DNA of 64,000 bases from Cobetia amphilecti. Lineage in GTDB: Bacteria; Pseudomonadota; Gammaproteobacteria; Pseudomonadales; Halomonadaceae. Shown piece by piece: positions 52,919 through 62,689 of this stretch. The DNA lies in NCBI RefSeq assembly GCF_030010415.1, contig NZ_JASCSA010000008.1; one strand, written 5' to 3'. The position numbers and the translations under genes were made by a program. Position 1 is the stretch's first letter. The number at the start of each line of letters is the position of its first letter. A model generated the notes under the pieces. The model was given only the letters and a program-made list of their open reading frames with translations, was not told the origin of the DNA and searched no databases.

Positions 52919-52957
52919 AACGACAAAGGGGGCCTTTGATAGGCCCCCTTTGTCGTT
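52919..52957. terminator. Terminator after the oxygenase gene
   Basis: Perfect 17-base arms (52919-52935 and 52941-52957) around TTGAT, with A and T runs at the ends. It lies between convergent genes and can serve both. Confidence 0.88.
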
Positions 52958-52991
52958 GTCATGCGCTCGATAACGCCGCTCAATCATCCGC

Positions 52992-53630
52992 TCATGACCA
53001 TCTGATCATGGCCTCGCCTGCCATAACGGGAAAGCCGAGCAGGTCACGAAGGGTCGCGGCATCCGGCGAGAGAGTCAGCCAGCTCACGGCGGCGATATTG
53101 AGCAGTACCGCACACCAGAACATGAACTGGTAGCTTGTCTTGCGCGTCTTGTGGCGCAGGCTTTGCTGGGCGATCAGCGCGCCCGGCCAGCCACACAGCA
53201 GCTCCATGAAGTGCAGGGTATCCTCGCGGACTCTCTGTTCACTCTCAGCAGCGGCCAGTTTATCTACTCGATACGCCATGTACGCCACCAGGCTCATGCC
53301 CAGATACGCTGCAGGCAACATCCATGGCAGACGCTCCTGCCACCAGCCCGCTCCGAGTACGGCCATCACGGCTAACGCCACCAACCATGCAAGCCACACC
53401 CCGGTAGAGGTGGTGGAAGCTCCGGCCCCATGGGTGCGAAAGCGGATGGCACGTGGGCGGTTGTTGTCATCCATGCCCAACTGATAGTGCACCTGCGCGC
53501 TGGCCTTGGGTCGCCCGCGCCCTTGGTAGGCGCTGATATGGGCAAAGACATCCTTGCCACCCGACGCCGGGGTGATGAAGCCAAAGCCCTTGTCATCGTT
53601 CCAGCGCGTCAATCGTCCTTGAAGGTTCAT
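52992..53630 (-). CDS. Cold-shock domain / DUF1294 membrane protein
   Basis: The 212-residue protein joins an N-terminal cold-shock (OB-fold) domain (residues 1-65, with RWNDDKGFGFITP and DVFAHISAY) to a DUF1294 membrane domain with four helices (residues 75-205, with YRVDKLAA and LLCGWPGALIAQQ). This two-domain form is known in proteobacteria but its role is not established; nucleic-acid binding at the membrane is a reasonable guess. Confidence 0.9.
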   Translation of the reverse strand: MNLQGRLTRWNDDKGFGFITPASGGKDVFAHISAYQGRGRPKASAQVHYQLGMDDNNRPRAIRFRTHGAGASTTSTGVWLAWLVALAVMAVLGAGWWQERLPWMLPAAYLGMSLVAYMAYRVDKLAAAESEQRVREDTLHFMELLCGWPGALIAQQSLRHKTRKTSYQFMFWCAVLLNIAAVSWLTLSPDAATLRDLLGFPVMAGEAMIRWS

Positions 53631-53656
53631 CGTCTCATCTCTTCCCTAGCACGCCC

Positions 53657-54214
53657 TTAGCCGATGAAGGTGCCCGTGGCGTTGCCGTCGCCCTTGCCAC
53701 CGGAGCCACCATCGCCGTTGTTGTCGTCATCTTTTTCATCTCTTTCATCTCTGTCACCCCTGCCATCCTTGCGCTCCCGCTCGTCACGCTGATCGCCCCA
53801 TGAGTCCTGATCCTGCGAGTCAGCGCCGCCTTGTTCATGGTCGCGGATATCGGTAGCAGAGGCCTTTTGCGAATTGGCGTATACGGCGAGCGCATCATCG
53901 GGATTGCGCGCCGAGACCTGGGCCTGTTCTTGATAGCCCTGGGTTTCCAGCAGGCTCGCGTACCACAGGTTGCCCTTGAGGCTGATGGTCAAGTTGAGGC
54001 CCAGGAACAGGATATTGGAGATCAGCTGCCCTCCCTGCGTAGCCGGAATGAAGACCGAGCTGAGCACGATGAAGCCGAACAGACTGGCCGCCAGCAGCCA
54101 CATGCGCTTGTAGAGCGCCCAGAACAGGCCGAAGAAGAATGCCGGCCACGACCAGCCGATCTTGACGGCACGCGTCCCGTGCTCGGGATGCGTCAGAATA
54201 CGAAATGAAGCCAT
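53657..54214 (-). CDS. DUF2628 family membrane protein with a charged tail
   Basis: The 185-residue protein has the DUF2628 pattern: a short N-terminus, then WSWPAFFFGLFWALYKRMW and two or three helices to about residue 75. The remaining 100 residues are soluble and become a low-complexity tail of Asp, Arg, Glu, Lys and Gly (residues 130-180). The ATG at 54214 (MASFRIL) follows AAGGA; sixteen earlier codons are open. Function unknown. Confidence 0.82.
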   Translation of the reverse strand: MASFRILTHPEHGTRAVKIGWSWPAFFFGLFWALYKRMWLLAASLFGFIVLSSVFIPATQGGQLISNILFLGLNLTISLKGNLWYASLLETQGYQEQAQVSARNPDDALAVYANSQKASATDIRDHEQGGADSQDQDSWGDQRDERERKDGRGDRDERDEKDDDNNGDGGSGGKGDGNATGTFIG

Positions 54215-54452
54215 CGTGAAAATCCTTGTCTGTGATGCCGAGCGGGCAACAAGCTGCGACAAGCTCGGATAAATGACACACGCTTCGTACTATACCGCCA
54301 GCCACTTGTCAGGACCATGAACTGATCTATCGCTATCTCACTGATTCTCCTCAAGCTTGTCAGCCGCGCCGAGTCATTCATGTCCAGTCATTCGCACCGA
54401 GCCCTTCGCACAAAGCCGTTCACACCAAGCCATTCGCGCCCGACGACGCAGC

Positions 54453-56606
54453 TCAAAGCGTCTGGATGACCAGCGGCTGATCATTGGCCGGGTAGGCACA
54501 GCACATCAACACCTGCCCCTGAGCCACGCCAGCCTGTGGCGGCTCGGGATACTTGACCTCACCCTCGAGCAGTCGCAATGCGCAGCTGCCACAGCGCCCG
54601 GCACGGCAACTGGACAGGGTATTCACGCCTGACTGCTCGGCCAGCTCAAGCAGACTGCCCTGTTGGGGTGTCCACTGTCGTGTGATTCCCGCAGCACTGG
54701 CCGATGGCTGCCCGGGTGCCACGCGAGGCGTGAAGGTGACCCGAGTACGCTCCGGCAAGCTCGTCTGGAAGTCTGCCGATAGCGCAACCGCGGTTGCCTC
54801 CCCGTCCTCCAGCGAACCACGCCCGAAGAATTCGTGATGCAGTTGCTCACGCGGTAACCCCAGCGCCAGCAAGACGGCATATTGCGCGCGCATGAAGCCC
54901 TCGGAACCACATAGATAGACATGGCTGGAGGCAAGCTCCGGCAGGCTGCCCACCAGACTCACCAGCTCCAATCTGCCCACAGATTGATGCCGCCCGGCCA
55001 CGAGATCCGCCGCACTCGGGCGCGACAATGCGATATGCAGATGCAGCCACGCATGGGCGCGCGACCAGCGCTCCAGCGTGTCGAGAAATGCCAGCTCACG
55101 CCCATCACGCGCGGCATGCAGGAAGACCACTTCACCGAGCGGCGGATGCCCCGCTTCTGCCTGCTGTATCAAGGCCTCCAGCATGGCGATCATCGGCGTG
55201 ATGCCGACGCCGGATGACAACAGCACGTAAGGTGCTGGCAAGTCCTGCAACACGAAATCCCCCGCCGGGGGTGTCGCTTCCAGTACATCGCCCACCGCGA
55301 ATTCATCATGTAGCAATCGTGAGGCAAGTCCCTTGGGGTCGCGGCGTACCGAGATGCGATAGGCACTCTGCCCCGCCCGCCAGGCCTGCGAAATGCTGTA
55401 GCTACGCATCACCGCGATCTCGCCGCAGGACAAGGGCTTGCGTGGCGTGGAGACCAGACGCAGGGTCAGATACTGGCCGGGGTGATAGGCGTCGATTTCC
55501 GCCGGCTCGCGCTCCTGCCCCGCTTGCGGCCATGGCGCCAGATAAAAGGAGGTGATCGAGTCGCTTTCGCGCACCTTGTCGATGACGCGCAGACGACGCA
55601 AGGGTACGGGCGCCTCGTCAGGGGCCAGCCAGTCACCTGTCTGCTCAAGCGCGGGCGAAGGCTCGATCAGACGCCCCTGCGCCGGCAAGGCATGCTCGAC
55701 ATGCAGTACCTGCTCCGGCACCACATCCACGATGCGCTCGGCGCCCGCGACCAGCGCTGCCCGCTGGGGGTTCCAGTCGACCCGGGCATGCCCCTTGAGC
55801 ACCAACGCCTCGCCCGTGATGAAGTCGGGAATCAACAGGCTGACGCGGGGATCCAGCTCGATATTGCCCAGGGTGTTGAAGAAGTGATTGCCGGCAAAAT
55901 CGGGAAACGACAGGCTGCCATCGGCATTCAGGTGCAGAAAGCCTGGCCTGCCGCCACGATGCGAGACATCCACGCCGTTGGGCGCAGCATCGTCCAGCTC
56001 ACCTGCGCGGGTCGCGATGAAGAAGGTGTCCGCCTGGGCCAGCAAGGCGCGCGCCTCTTCATCGTTCCATGTCGCCTCGTCATTGAGTGCCACCTCGCGG
56101 CTGACCAGCGCTTTCGCCTGCTCGGCAGCCCAGTCGATCTCACGTTGCTGGATGTATTGCGGACAGTTGCCGAAGCTCTGATCGACCCCGATCCGCAGCC
56201 CATCGGGCGCCATGCCCGCCACCGCTTCAGGGGCAAGCAGGGTGCCATTCAGGCGATTGCGCCGCCGACTGGCCAGATCCAGCCCCAGCACGCCGATCCT
56301 GGTACCGGGAGTGAAATCCAGCCCCAGCAATTTCCCCAGCGCCGGTCGTGCATGCACCTGCAGCTCACCGGGCGTGGCATTGCAAAGCTGCCCGGGCGGC
56401 GCAAGGCTCACCACCGCCCACGGCCAGCCGTCGCTGTCAGGCACGCCCATGAACAGCACCGGCAGACTCGCGAAGAACGCGACATGCTGCTCAGGCATGC
56501 GGTCGCGCACGTAGGGGGCGACCTGGTCGAGATAATGCTCCGGCACGCCTGCGCGAGCCTGGACACGTCGCTCACCTGCATGAAACACCTGCCGATGCTC
56601 ATTCAT
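54453..56606 (-). CDS. Three-domain oxidoreductase: PNPOx-like, FAD/NAD(P) reductase and 2Fe-2S ferredoxin
   Basis: The 717-residue protein has an N-terminal FMN-binding split-barrel domain of the pyridoxamine-phosphate-oxidase type (about residues 30-330), a ferredoxin-reductase-type FAD domain with MRSYSIS and an NAD(P) domain with LLSSGVGITPMIAMLEAL, and a C-terminal plant-type 2Fe-2S domain with CRAGRCGSCALR and a distal cysteine in MCCAYP. Electrons would flow from NAD(P)H through FAD to the iron-sulfur cluster and perhaps the N-terminal flavin. The substrate is unknown. I took the start at 56606, since the longer reading overlaps the GST gene. It follows the GST and DUF1348 genes, all facing a LysR gene. 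Confidence 0.87.
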   Translation of the reverse strand: MNEHRQVFHAGERRVQARAGVPEHYLDQVAPYVRDRMPEQHVAFFASLPVLFMGVPDSDGWPWAVVSLAPPGQLCNATPGELQVHARPALGKLLGLDFTPGTRIGVLGLDLASRRRNRLNGTLLAPEAVAGMAPDGLRIGVDQSFGNCPQYIQQREIDWAAEQAKALVSREVALNDEATWNDEEARALLAQADTFFIATRAGELDDAAPNGVDVSHRGGRPGFLHLNADGSLSFPDFAGNHFFNTLGNIELDPRVSLLIPDFITGEALVLKGHARVDWNPQRAALVAGAERIVDVVPEQVLHVEHALPAQGRLIEPSPALEQTGDWLAPDEAPVPLRRLRVIDKVRESDSITSFYLAPWPQAGQEREPAEIDAYHPGQYLTLRLVSTPRKPLSCGEIAVMRSYSISQAWRAGQSAYRISVRRDPKGLASRLLHDEFAVGDVLEATPPAGDFVLQDLPAPYVLLSSGVGITPMIAMLEALIQQAEAGHPPLGEVVFLHAARDGRELAFLDTLERWSRAHAWLHLHIALSRPSAADLVAGRHQSVGRLELVSLVGSLPELASSHVYLCGSEGFMRAQYAVLLALGLPREQLHHEFFGRGSLEDGEATAVALSADFQTSLPERTRVTFTPRVAPGQPSASAAGITRQWTPQQGSLLELAEQSGVNTLSSCRAGRCGSCALRLLEGEVKYPEPPQAGVAQGQVLMCCAYPANDQPLVIQTL

Positions 56607-56634
56607 GGACAAACCCTCAGAATGACGGTGGAGC

Positions 56635-57275
56635 TCAGGCCAGTACCGGGCTCGTCGCCATGCCCACGAAGCCCGGCTCGGCTTCGAGACGCGCAAGCCA
56701 GCCACGAATGGCGGGATAAGGACTCAGGCTGACACCCCCCTCCGGGGCATGGGCGATGTAGCTGTAACCCGCGATGTCGGCCAACGTCAGGCGCTCCTCC
56801 ACCAGGTATTGCCGCTGATCCAGATGGGACTCCATGACGGCGAACAGGGCATGCGCGCGGGCGATGGCCTGCTCGTGGTCAAAGGGAGCACCGAAGACGG
56901 TCACCAGACGTGCCGTGCAGGGCCAGCGGCAATCTCCCCGGCCGCGACCGAGAGCCAGCGTTGCACTTGGGCCGCTGCCAAGGCGTCTCCGGGCATGAAG
57001 CGTCTTTCGCCGTCATAGCGCTGGGCCAGATAGACGAGGATGGCGTTGGAATCACTCAGGAAGACGCCATTGTCTTCGATGGCCGGCACCTGCCCGAACG
57101 GACTGATCCTGAGGAAGTCGGGCGCCTTGTGCGCGCCGTTGGCCATGTCGAGATCCACCGTCTCATAGGGAATGTCCAACAGCGCCAGCATCAGCTCGAC
57201 GCGGTGACAGTGGCCGGACTTCGGATTGCGGAACAGACGGATGGGCGCTGACGCGGCAGCAAGGCGTGGGTTCAT
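56635..57275 (-). pseudogene. Glutathione S-transferase family gene with an apparent frameshift
   Basis: The N-terminal thioredoxin-like half (57275-56901) has PIRLFRNPKSGHCHRVELML and the glutathione-binding GQVPAIEDNGVFLSDSNAIL, then ends early after GPARHVW. The C-terminal helical half continues in another frame (to 56635) with HLDQRQYLVEERLTLADIAG. Restoring one G near 56912-56914 joins them as GPARARLVTVFGAP and gives 213 residues, the normal GST length. So this is either a recent inactivating deletion or a sequencing error. If intact it would conjugate or reduce electrophiles with glutathione; the neighbouring flavoprotein fits a detoxification role. Confidence 0.8.
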
Positions 57276-57362
57276 GATTCACCTGACGATGTGAGGAAAG
57301 AGGAAAGAGCCGAGAGCGGCAAAGCGCAGTGCGCTGCAGGAAACGTGGAAGACGATGACGAC

Positions 57363-57839
57363 TCAGAAGCCGAAATCGCTCAACCCGGGGTGGTCATCCG
57401 GTCGGCGCCCCAATGGCCAATGGAACTTGCGCTCGCTCTGCGCGATGGGGTGCTCATTGATGCTGGCGTGGCGATGGGTCATCAGCCCCTGCTCATCAAA
57501 CTGCCAGTTCTCATTGCCGTAGGCGCGAAACCACTGGCCGCTGTCATTGCGATATTCATAGGCGTAACGCACGGCGATCCGATTCCCTGCGCTGGCCCAC
57601 AGCTCCTTGATCAGGCGGTAGTCGAGCTCGCTTGCCCACTTGCGGGTGAGGAAGACCACCACCTCATCACGGCCGTTCACGAATTCGGCGCGATTGCGCC
57701 AGCGGGTGTCCGGCGAATACGCCAGCGCTACCTTCTCGGGGTCACGGCCATTCCAGCCGTCTTCGGCAAGACGCACCTTGTGTGCCGCAGTGTCTGGCGT
57801 GAACGGTGGCAAGGGATGGCGGGGGAGATTGGCTGACAT
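57363..57839 (-). CDS. DUF1348 (NTF2-like) family protein
   Basis: The 158-residue protein has the DUF1348 blocks PPFTPDTAAHKVRLAEDGWN, YSPDTRWRNRAEFVNGR and RYAYEYRNDSGQWFRAYGNE, an NTF2-like cone fold. Its biochemical role is unknown. The start at 57839 follows GGAG. It is the first gene of the minus-strand group with the GST and the reductase and is divergent from a LysR gene. Confidence 0.9.
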   Translation of the reverse strand: MSANLPRHPLPPFTPDTAAHKVRLAEDGWNGRDPEKVALAYSPDTRWRNRAEFVNGRDEVVVFLTRKWASELDYRLIKELWASAGNRIAVRYAYEYRNDSGQWFRAYGNENWQFDEQGLMTHRHASINEHPIAQSERKFHWPLGRRPDDHPGLSDFGF

Positions 57840-57972
57840 GAAAGAGGCTCCAGCGGTTGGGGTGATCAAACACATCCCCACACTACTCTCCTCATCTGGC
57901 TGCTAGAATCCTCAGCAGACACAATTGATCATTCCAGATAATGACAATAATCGACGCCAATGGGAGCCACAG

Positions 57973-58896
57973 ATGGACCGACTGCAGACACTGGAGGTCT
58001 TCGTGGCCGTGGCGGATGCCGAAAGCTTCGCGGCAGGTAGCAGGGCGCTGGGCATGAGCGCCCCCTCGGTGACACGCGGCATCAATGCCCTGGAAGCCCG
58101 CCTGGGCGCACGTCTGTTCACGCGCACCACACGTCGCGTGCGCCTGACCGAGATCGGTGAGCGGTATCTGGCGGATGCACGGCGCATCCTGGCGGAGCTT
58201 CAGGCAGCGGAGGATGGTGTCAGCGGCGCCGCGACACGCCCCACTGGCGTATTGCGCATCACCTGTCCCACCGAATTCGGCCGTCTCCATGTGATGCCAC
58301 TGCTGATGGAATACCTCGAACGCTACCCCGAGATGCGCGCCGAGGTGGTCATGGTGGACCGCGTGGTCAACATGATAGAGGAAGGCTTCGATATCGCCGT
58401 GCGTATCGGTTCCCTGCCGTCCTCGGGGCTTTCGGCACTGAGAGTCGGCAGCGTGCGGCGCGTGGTGTGTGGCTCACCGAGCTATTTCGCCCGCGAGGGC
58501 ACGCCGGACTCGCTGGAGGCCTTGGCCGGACAGCGCATCGTTGCCTCGAGCAACATGAATGCCAGCAAGGAGTGGCGCTTCGGCCACGCAGGAGAACATG
58601 CCATACGAGTGAGCCCCCGGCTAACGATGAGCAGCATTGCCGCCTGCATCGAGGCGGCCCGCAGTGGTTGGGGCATCACCCGCGTGCTGTCCTATCAGGT
58701 CGGCGAGGATCTCGCCGCGGGTCGCCTGCAGGCCGTACTGGAGGAGCTAGAGCCACCGCCGCTACCGATCCACCTGTTGCACAGCGAGGGGCGCGGCGCG
58801 GTGGCCAAGGTACGCACCTTCCTGGATTTTGCCGCCGAACGCCTGCGCGCCAATTCTGTACTGAATCCCTCACCGTCAGCGCGATTGACCGACTGA
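57973..58896 (+). CDS. LysR-family transcriptional regulator
   Basis: The 307-residue protein has a LysR helix-turn-helix at residues 1-60 (RLQTLEVFVAVADAESFAAG) and an effector domain from about residue 88 (GVLRITCPTEFGRLHVMPLL). The ATG at 57973 follows TGGGAG. It is divergent from the DUF1348-GST-reductase group across 133 bases and probably regulates it. Its 3-prime end overlaps the convergent next LysR gene by 21 bases. Confidence 0.9.
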   Translation: MDRLQTLEVFVAVADAESFAAGSRALGMSAPSVTRGINALEARLGARLFTRTTRRVRLTEIGERYLADARRILAELQAAEDGVSGAATRPTGVLRITCPTEFGRLHVMPLLMEYLERYPEMRAEVVMVDRVVNMIEEGFDIAVRIGSLPSSGLSALRVGSVRRVVCGSPSYFAREGTPDSLEALAGQRIVASSNMNASKEWRFGHAGEHAIRVSPRLTMSSIAACIEAARSGWGITRVLSYQVGEDLAAGRLQAVLEELEPPPLPIHLLHSEGRGAVAKVRTFLDFAAERLRANSVLNPSPSARLTD

Positions 58897-59850
58897 GCCC
58901 CCCTCCAACGGGCTGAAGGCCGTCATGTCCTGTTGCAACAGGCTCGACAGCCGACTGGCGCCATCACTCAACTGACGGCCCAGGCGGCTGATCAACTGCA
59001 CATGCGGCGTGACGAACTGGGCTTCCTGCAGCGGAATTCGACACAGGCGGCCAGCGGCGACCTCCTCGGAGACCACGAATTCCGGCAGCAGCGTCACGCC
59101 GCCATGCAGCGCGAATTGCTTGAGCATGGCGAGGGCGTTGCAGGTCAAGGTCGGACTCAGCATCACGCCGGCCTGATGTTCGGCCTGGGCCACGATCTGG
59201 CGGATGCCGAATGACACCTCCGGCAGGGCCAGGGAGTGACCGGCCAGCGCCGCCAGCGACAGCGGAGCGGCCTCACCTGCCGCCCGCCTTGAGCCTTCCT
59301 GAGCCCCGAACTGTTGAGCCAAGGCATGCTGCGGATTGACCACTGCACACACCGGCTGCGGCCGCGAGACATGCGTGCGAATCTTCGGATCACGAGTCGG
59401 GTGAAACACCAGCCCCAGATGCGCCTCGTCCTCGACCACCTGCCGGATCACTTCATTGGTTCCACACAGATTCACCTTGAGTTCGATGCCCGGATAGCGT
59501 GCGGAAAAACGACTCAATGGCCCCGCCAGCCCCTCGATGAAGCCCTCACCGATCGCCAGCACCAGCGAGCCGCTTTGCAGCCCCTTCAATGACTGCAACG
59601 ACTCGAGCAGAACCTCCTGCTGCGCCAGACGCTGCCGGTAATACTCCAGCACCCGCTCCCCCGCCTCCGTCGGCTTGACCCCGCGACGATGGCGCTCAAG
59701 CAGCGGCATGCCCAGCTCATGCTCCAGCTGGGTGATCTGTCGACTGACCGCGGAAGGCGCCACATTCAGGAAATCCGCTGCCGCACGCACGCTCCCGAGT
59801 CTTGCCGCCTCATGGAAATGACTGATACGTCGATCCTGCACCAGACTCAT
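58876..59850 (-). CDS. LysR-family transcriptional regulator
   Basis: The 324-residue protein has the helix-turn-helix in HFHEAARLGSVRAAADFLNV (residues 11-30) and an effector domain that starts near residue 92. It is divergent from the dehydrogenase/aldehyde dehydrogenase pair across 127 bases and is the likely regulator of that operon. A GTG one codon before the chosen ATG is also possible. Confidence 0.9.
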   Translation of the reverse strand: MSLVQDRRISHFHEAARLGSVRAAADFLNVAPSAVSRQITQLEHELGMPLLERHRRGVKPTEAGERVLEYYRQRLAQQEVLLESLQSLKGLQSGSLVLAIGEGFIEGLAGPLSRFSARYPGIELKVNLCGTNEVIRQVVEDEAHLGLVFHPTRDPKIRTHVSRPQPVCAVVNPQHALAQQFGAQEGSRRAAGEAAPLSLAALAGHSLALPEVSFGIRQIVAQAEHQAGVMLSPTLTCNALAMLKQFALHGGVTLLPEFVVSEEVAAGRLCRIPLQEAQFVTPHVQLISRLGRQLSDGASRLSSLLQQDMTAFSPLEGGSVGQSR

Positions 59851-59977
59851 CACGCCCCCAGTATTGCCTTGAAGGCAACATTAAAGTGAATTCGGGATTA
59901 TTGCTGGAACACAGAAGCGCTGTCCATACTCGAGTCACCGGGTGCTACTCCCCCTTCACCACGACAGGAATCACACA

Positions 59978-60913
59978 ATGACAACAACCGTCGGTGTCAT
60001 CGGATTGGGCAACATGGGCGGCGGCATAGCCGCAACCCTTGCTCGCCACGACTTCCCCGTATTCGGGTTCGATCTCTCTCAGGCTGCGCGTGACAGGGCC
60101 GCTGCGACAGGCGTCACGCCGGTCAATTCCCTCAACGAGCTGCTCGAGAAGGTTGATGTGGTGATCCTCTCGCTGCCCAAGGCCGAGCATGTCGAACGCC
60201 TGTGTCTAGGCGGCGAAGACGCGCCAGTCAGCGATGCAGCAGAAGACCACCATAAGGCCGAAAGCCTGCTGGCCCTCGCCAGGCCGGGGCTGATCGTGAT
60301 CGACACCACCACCTCGACTCCCGAGACCAGCCGCAAGGTGGCGGCGGCGCTGGCGACGCGCGGTATCAACTTTATCGACGCCCCGGTGTCCGGCGGCCCC
60401 AAGGGCGCCGCGAGCGGCAGCATGTCGATGGTGATCGGCGCCGAGGATGAGGTGCTGGCAAGCGCCATGCCGGTGCTGGAGGCCATGAGCGGCAGTCGAG
60501 TGCACGTCGGTCGCTGCGGGGCGGGCAATGTCGCCAAGATCGCCAACAACATGCTCGCCGCCTGCCACCTGATCAGCACAGCGGAAGCCGTTGCCATGGC
60601 CGCCAGAGCGGGCGTCTCCCCCGAGAAGTTGCTGGAAGGCGTGAATGCGGGTTCCGGGCGCAGTGGCGCGAGCCAGGTGATGTTCCCCAACTGGGTGATC
60701 AACAAGGCCTACGATTCCGGCTTCACCATGGGCCTGATGCGCAAGGATGTCGGGTTGGCCAGTGATCTGGCGCAACAGCTCGGGATGGAACTGCCCCTCG
60801 CCAACGCCGTCGCCCAGCTATGGAACGAGAGCCGCGCGACGCTGGATGACAGCGAGGATTTCTGCGCCATCGTGCAACGCACTGACCCGACTCTCTTCGG
60901 TCACGGAGCATAA
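59978..60913 (+). CDS. Beta-hydroxyacid dehydrogenase (3-hydroxyisobutyrate dehydrogenase family)
   Basis: The 311-residue protein has the Rossmann motif VGVIGLGNMGGG near residue 5, the substrate block DAPVSGGPKGAASGSMS and the catalytic lysine K187 in AGNVAKIANNML. A polar insertion of about 20 residues lies near residue 85-105. It oxidises a 3-hydroxyacid to a semialdehyde, or runs in reverse; the next gene encodes an aldehyde dehydrogenase that could take the product. The exact substrate is unclear. The ATG at 59978 follows AGGA. Confidence 0.88.
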   Translation: MTTTVGVIGLGNMGGGIAATLARHDFPVFGFDLSQAARDRAAATGVTPVNSLNELLEKVDVVILSLPKAEHVERLCLGGEDAPVSDAAEDHHKAESLLALARPGLIVIDTTTSTPETSRKVAAALATRGINFIDAPVSGGPKGAASGSMSMVIGAEDEVLASAMPVLEAMSGSRVHVGRCGAGNVAKIANNMLAACHLISTAEAVAMAARAGVSPEKLLEGVNAGSGRSGASQVMFPNWVINKAYDSGFTMGLMRKDVGLASDLAQQLGMELPLANAVAQLWNESRATLDDSEDFCAIVQRTDPTLFGHGA

Positions 60914-60916
60914 GCC

Positions 60917-62482
60917 ATGCTGACCCACGACATGACCCCGGCATTCTCAACGACTCAGCGTATCGCCGAACTGATGCAGGCGTTTCAGGGCAGCAGCCAA
61001 TCTCATGACGACACTCTTGTCGTCAGCAGCCTGATCGGTGGCGAGTTCATCAAAGGTAGCGGTGAGAGCATCGAGGTGCGCAACGCCCAGGATGACAGCC
61101 TGATGCTGTCCTTCCCGGATGCCGACATCTCTCAGGTAGCGCTTGCCAATGCCGCCAGCCGCGAGGCCCAGCAGCAATGGGCTGCCCTGACCGCCCAGGC
61201 CCGCGGGCGCGCCATCTACCGCATAGGCGGCCTGGTCCGAGAACAGGCCGACACCCTGGCCGAACTCGAGGCGCTGAGCGCCAACAAGCCGATTCGCGAT
61301 GCACGGGTCGAGGTGGCCAAGGTCGCCGAGATGTTCGAGTACTACGCGGGCTGGGCCGACAAGCTGCACGGTGAGGTGATTCCGGTCCCGACCTCGCACC
61401 TCAACTACGTCACCTACGAGCCGCTGGGCACCGTACTGCAGATCACGCCGTGGAACGCGCCCATCTTCACCGCCGGCTGGCAGATCGCCCCGGCCATCAC
61501 CGCCGGCAATGCGGTGATTCTCAAGCCCTCGGAGCTGACGGCGCTGTCCTCGCTGGCGCTGGGCGTGTTGATCGAGCGCGCCGGTGTGCCGCGCGGGCTG
61601 GTCAATGTCATCGCCGGCTACGGCCATAGCATCGGCCAGGCGTTGATCGCCGAGGGCGACATCCGCAAGGTGGTGTTCGTCGGCTCGCCCGCCACCGGCC
61701 GCCACATCGCCACCGCCACGGCGCAGCGCTGCATCCCCTGCGTGCTGGAGCTGGGCGGCAAGTCCGCCAACATCGTGTTCGAGGATGCCGATCTCGAGGT
61801 GGCCCTGCGCGGCGCCCAGGCGGCCATCTTCTCCGGCGCCGGTCAGAGCTGCGTGTCCGGCTCACGCCTGCTGGTGCAGGCCTCGATCTTCGACAAGTTC
61901 ACCACTGCGCTGGCCGAAGCTGCCACGCAGTTCACGCTCGGTGACCCGCAGGACCCTAACACCCAGATCGGCCCGATCAACAACGCGAAGCAATACCAGC
62001 ATGTGACGTCGATGCTTGCCGGCGCCATCGAGGACGGCGCGCGCCTCGCCGATGGCTCAGCAGAGCCCATTCCAGTCACCGGCGGCTATCATGTCGCGCC
62101 GACGGTACTGCTGGGCGACAACGCCATGGCCTGCGCGCAGGAAGAGATCTTCGGCCCGGTCGTGGTGGCCATACCGTTCGAGGAGGAAGCCGACGCCATC
62201 CGCATCGCCAACGACAGTCGCTTCGGGCTGGCCGGCGCCGTCTGGACACGCGACGTCGGCCGCGCCCACCGCGTGGCACGCCAGGTGCGTGCCGGCACCT
62301 TCTGGGTCAATGGCTACAAGACCATTCACGTCAGCTCGCCCTTCGGCGGCTACGGCGAGAGCGGCTATGGCCGATCCTCAGGGCTGGATGCGCTGCGCGA
62401 ATACAGCGAAGTGAAGAGCGTGTGGGTCGAGACGGCAGCCGAGCCCGCCGCCAGCTTCGGCTATGGGGCCAGCTTGGAATGA
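60917..62482 (+). CDS. NAD(P)-dependent aldehyde dehydrogenase
   Basis: The 521-residue protein has the full aldehyde dehydrogenase signature: NAD-site ITPWNAPI, catalytic glutamate E278 in LELGGKSANIVF and nucleophile C312 in GQSCVSGSR, then QEEIFGPVV. The first 35 residues are extra. It starts three bases after the dehydrogenase stop, with GGAG before the ATG, so the two form an operon. It likely oxidises the semialdehyde made by its partner. The operon is followed closely by an IS66-type element, which may have cut off further genes. Confidence 0.92.
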   Translation: MLTHDMTPAFSTTQRIAELMQAFQGSSQSHDDTLVVSSLIGGEFIKGSGESIEVRNAQDDSLMLSFPDADISQVALANAASREAQQQWAALTAQARGRAIYRIGGLVREQADTLAELEALSANKPIRDARVEVAKVAEMFEYYAGWADKLHGEVIPVPTSHLNYVTYEPLGTVLQITPWNAPIFTAGWQIAPAITAGNAVILKPSELTALSSLALGVLIERAGVPRGLVNVIAGYGHSIGQALIAEGDIRKVVFVGSPATGRHIATATAQRCIPCVLELGGKSANIVFEDADLEVALRGAQAAIFSGAGQSCVSGSRLLVQASIFDKFTTALAEAATQFTLGDPQDPNTQIGPINNAKQYQHVTSMLAGAIEDGARLADGSAEPIPVTGGYHVAPTVLLGDNAMACAQEEIFGPVVVAIPFEEEADAIRIANDSRFGLAGAVWTRDVGRAHRVARQVRAGTFWVNGYKTIHVSSPFGGYGESGYGRSSGLDALREYSEVKSVWVETAAEPAASFGYGASLE

Positions 62483-62531
62483 AGATTGGGCAGTAAGCAG
62501 TCGTTACCTCACAGTCCTGATTTGCTACCAC

Positions 62532-62563
62532 CGAGCGCTGCCATCGACATGGGGTAGCGCTCG
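62532..62563 (+). terminator. Hairpin after the aldehyde dehydrogenase gene
   Basis: Perfect arms CGAGCGCT (62532-62539) and AGCGCTCG (62556-62563) with no T run. A possible terminator. Confidence 0.45.
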
Positions 62564-62689
62564 AAGGGTGATTTCGGCCATATAACGTCACACCCACTGC
62601 CTGACCGAGGTTTCTTCCCCCTCCGCAACTCGAACGTAAGCGACCGGTGATCCCATCTACCGCAGAGTCCTGAATTCCGTCACGTTAGA

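Noticed and set aside
62532..62635. Possible second mobile-element end next to the IS66 terminus
   Set aside because: The hairpin there is better explained as the end of the aldehyde dehydrogenase operon; no transposase or second inverted repeat is seen.
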